A stretch of DNA of 6,490 nt, from assembly GCA_027311485.1 (NCBI GenBank), contig DAICYU010000246.1, forward strand, positions 1-6,490. Direction: 5' to 3'. This DNA is from Acetobacteraceae bacterium (GTDB lineage Bacteria > Pseudomonadota > Alphaproteobacteria > Acetobacterales > Acetobacteraceae). A program made the translations under genes and the position numbers. Shown piece after piece: positions 5,743 through 6,490 of this stretch. Every line of letters starts with the position of its first letter. Within the stretch, counting starts at the first letter, position 1. The notes under the pieces are model-generated. The model saw only the letters and a program-made list of their open reading frames with translations, was not told the DNA's origin and did no database searches.

Positions 5743-6475
5743 CGGCAGCCTTGCGGGCGAGTGCTTCCTCCGCCGATGCGATGCCACCATGCGCCGCGGA
5801 CCAGGCAACCGGGTTTTCCAGGAACCGTCGCACTTCAGACAGGGCGTGATCCGAGAAGTAGGGCCGGTCCTTGCAAGCCTCCAGCACATCCCACCACGTG
5901 CACAAATGGTGCAACCGGATGTCCATGCCGGACAGAGTTTCGAACGCGCCCGGGAAGACGCCGTAGAAGAACACGACAAAGGTGTGGTTGACGATCGCCC
6001 CGGCATCGCGCAGCGCGTTCGCGAAGCGGATCTTCGACTGTCCGTCGGTGGTCAGATCCTCGACCAGAAGGGTGCGCTTGCCTTCCGGCACGTCGCCCTC
6101 GATCAACGCATTCTGGCCGAAGCCCTTGGGCTTCTTGCGAACGTAGGCCATCGGCGCCGCCATGCGGTCGGCGATCCAGGCGGCGAACGGAATGCCCGCG
6201 GTTTCGCCGCCAGCAACAGCCTCGATCTGCTCGTATCCGACATGCCGGTCGATCTTCTCGACTGCCAAGTCGCAGATCTTCGCCCGCGCACGCGGGAAGT
6301 AGATGATCCGGCGGCAGTCGATATAGACCGGTGACTTCCAGCCGGAGGTGAAGGTGTACGGCTCCTCCGGGCGGAAGTTGACCGCCTTGATCTCCAGCAG
6401 GATGCGGGCCGCGGTCAGCGCCGCGTCGCGATCCCATTCCGTGGCGCCAGAAGAGGCATGGGCAGGCTTGGCCAT
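5732..6475 (-). CDS. pyrE: Orotate phosphoribosyltransferase
   Basis: A 247-residue cytoplasmic enzyme that joins orotate to PRPP to make orotidine 5'-phosphate in de novo UMP synthesis, normally acting as a dimer. Visible motifs: FTSGWKSPVYIDCR (42-55) near the orotate site; the GGETAGIP stretch (89-96); YVRKKPKGFGQ (111-121), the flexible catalytic loop region with its lysines; and LLVEDLTTDGQSK (136-148), the PRPP-binding loop, with Glu139-Asp140 in place of the DD pair of E. coli PyrE. The ED form is common in alphaproteobacterial enzymes as I recall. The start is supported by a strong Shine-Dalgarno AAGGA (6486-6482) six bases before the ATG. The C-terminus beyond about residue 215 is an extra helical, Ala-rich tail (AEEALARKAAAEG) that ends inside a tandem repeat. 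Only 15 bp of upstream DNA is visible; in related genomes pyrC often precedes pyrE, but it cannot be seen here. Confidence 0.95.
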   Translation of the reverse strand: MAKPAHASSGATEWDRDAALTAARILLEIKAVNFRPEEPYTFTSGWKSPVYIDCRRIIYFPRARAKICDLAVEKIDRHVGYEQIEAVAGGETAGIPFAAWIADRMAAPMAYVRKKPKGFGQNALIEGDVPEGKRTLLVEDLTTDGQSKIRFANALRDAGAIVNHTFVVFFYGVFPGAFETLSGMDIRLHHLCTWWDVLEACKDRPYFSDHALSEVRRFLENPVAWSAAHGGIASAEEALARKAAAEG

Positions 6476-6490
6476 GGAGCGTCCTTGATG

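Overview
The window is GC-rich (roughly two thirds G+C) chromosomal DNA with dense housekeeping and accessory-metabolism genes and no sign of mobile elements, RNA genes or CRISPR. The protein types point to an alphaproteobacterium: an IalB-type periplasmic protein directly before rlmN, an alpha-type PyrE with the motif LLVEDLTTDGQSK, an E. coli-type ThrC and a TrpD2-like protein. The Rhodospirillales/Acetobacteraceae group is most likely. The placement rests on remembered protein similarity, not on a database search.

Layout from left to right. Positions 1-730 (minus strand) hold a two-gene unit: an exported IalB-family protein (730-182) whose 3' end overlaps the start of rlmN (197 to beyond the left edge). 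A 147-bp divergent gap follows. On the plus strand at 878-2128 lies a class I SAM-dependent methyltransferase with a C-terminal PqqD-like or winged-helix-like tail. It converges, with no base between the two stop codons, on a minus-strand XRE/MmyB-type transcriptional regulator (3004-2129). A 133-bp divergent control region (3005-3137) separates the regulator from a plus-strand pair: a TrpD2/YbiB-like member of the anthranilate phosphoribosyltransferase fold (3138-4112) and threonine synthase thrC (4131-5543), 18 bp apart and probably co-transcribed. A 188-bp convergent gap follows with a GC-rich hairpin and a degenerate 14-bp tandem repeat. The repeat runs into the stop codon of pyrE (6475-5732, minus strand), the orotate phosphoribosyltransferase of pyrimidine synthesis.

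Functionally this is a string of small neighbouring units, not one pathway: rRNA methylation with an envelope protein, an orphan methyltransferase, a ligand-responsive regulator, threonine synthesis and UMP synthesis. The most informative non-coding piece is the region between the regulator and the trpD2-thrC unit. It contains a perfect 7-bp inverted repeat enclosing an 11-bp-period direct repeat and a TATA-rich core, a good candidate operator. Nearby is a near-miss of the alphaproteobacterial LexA box. I see no defence system, phage, toxin-antitoxin or other clearly new system; the findings below are modest and marked as such.
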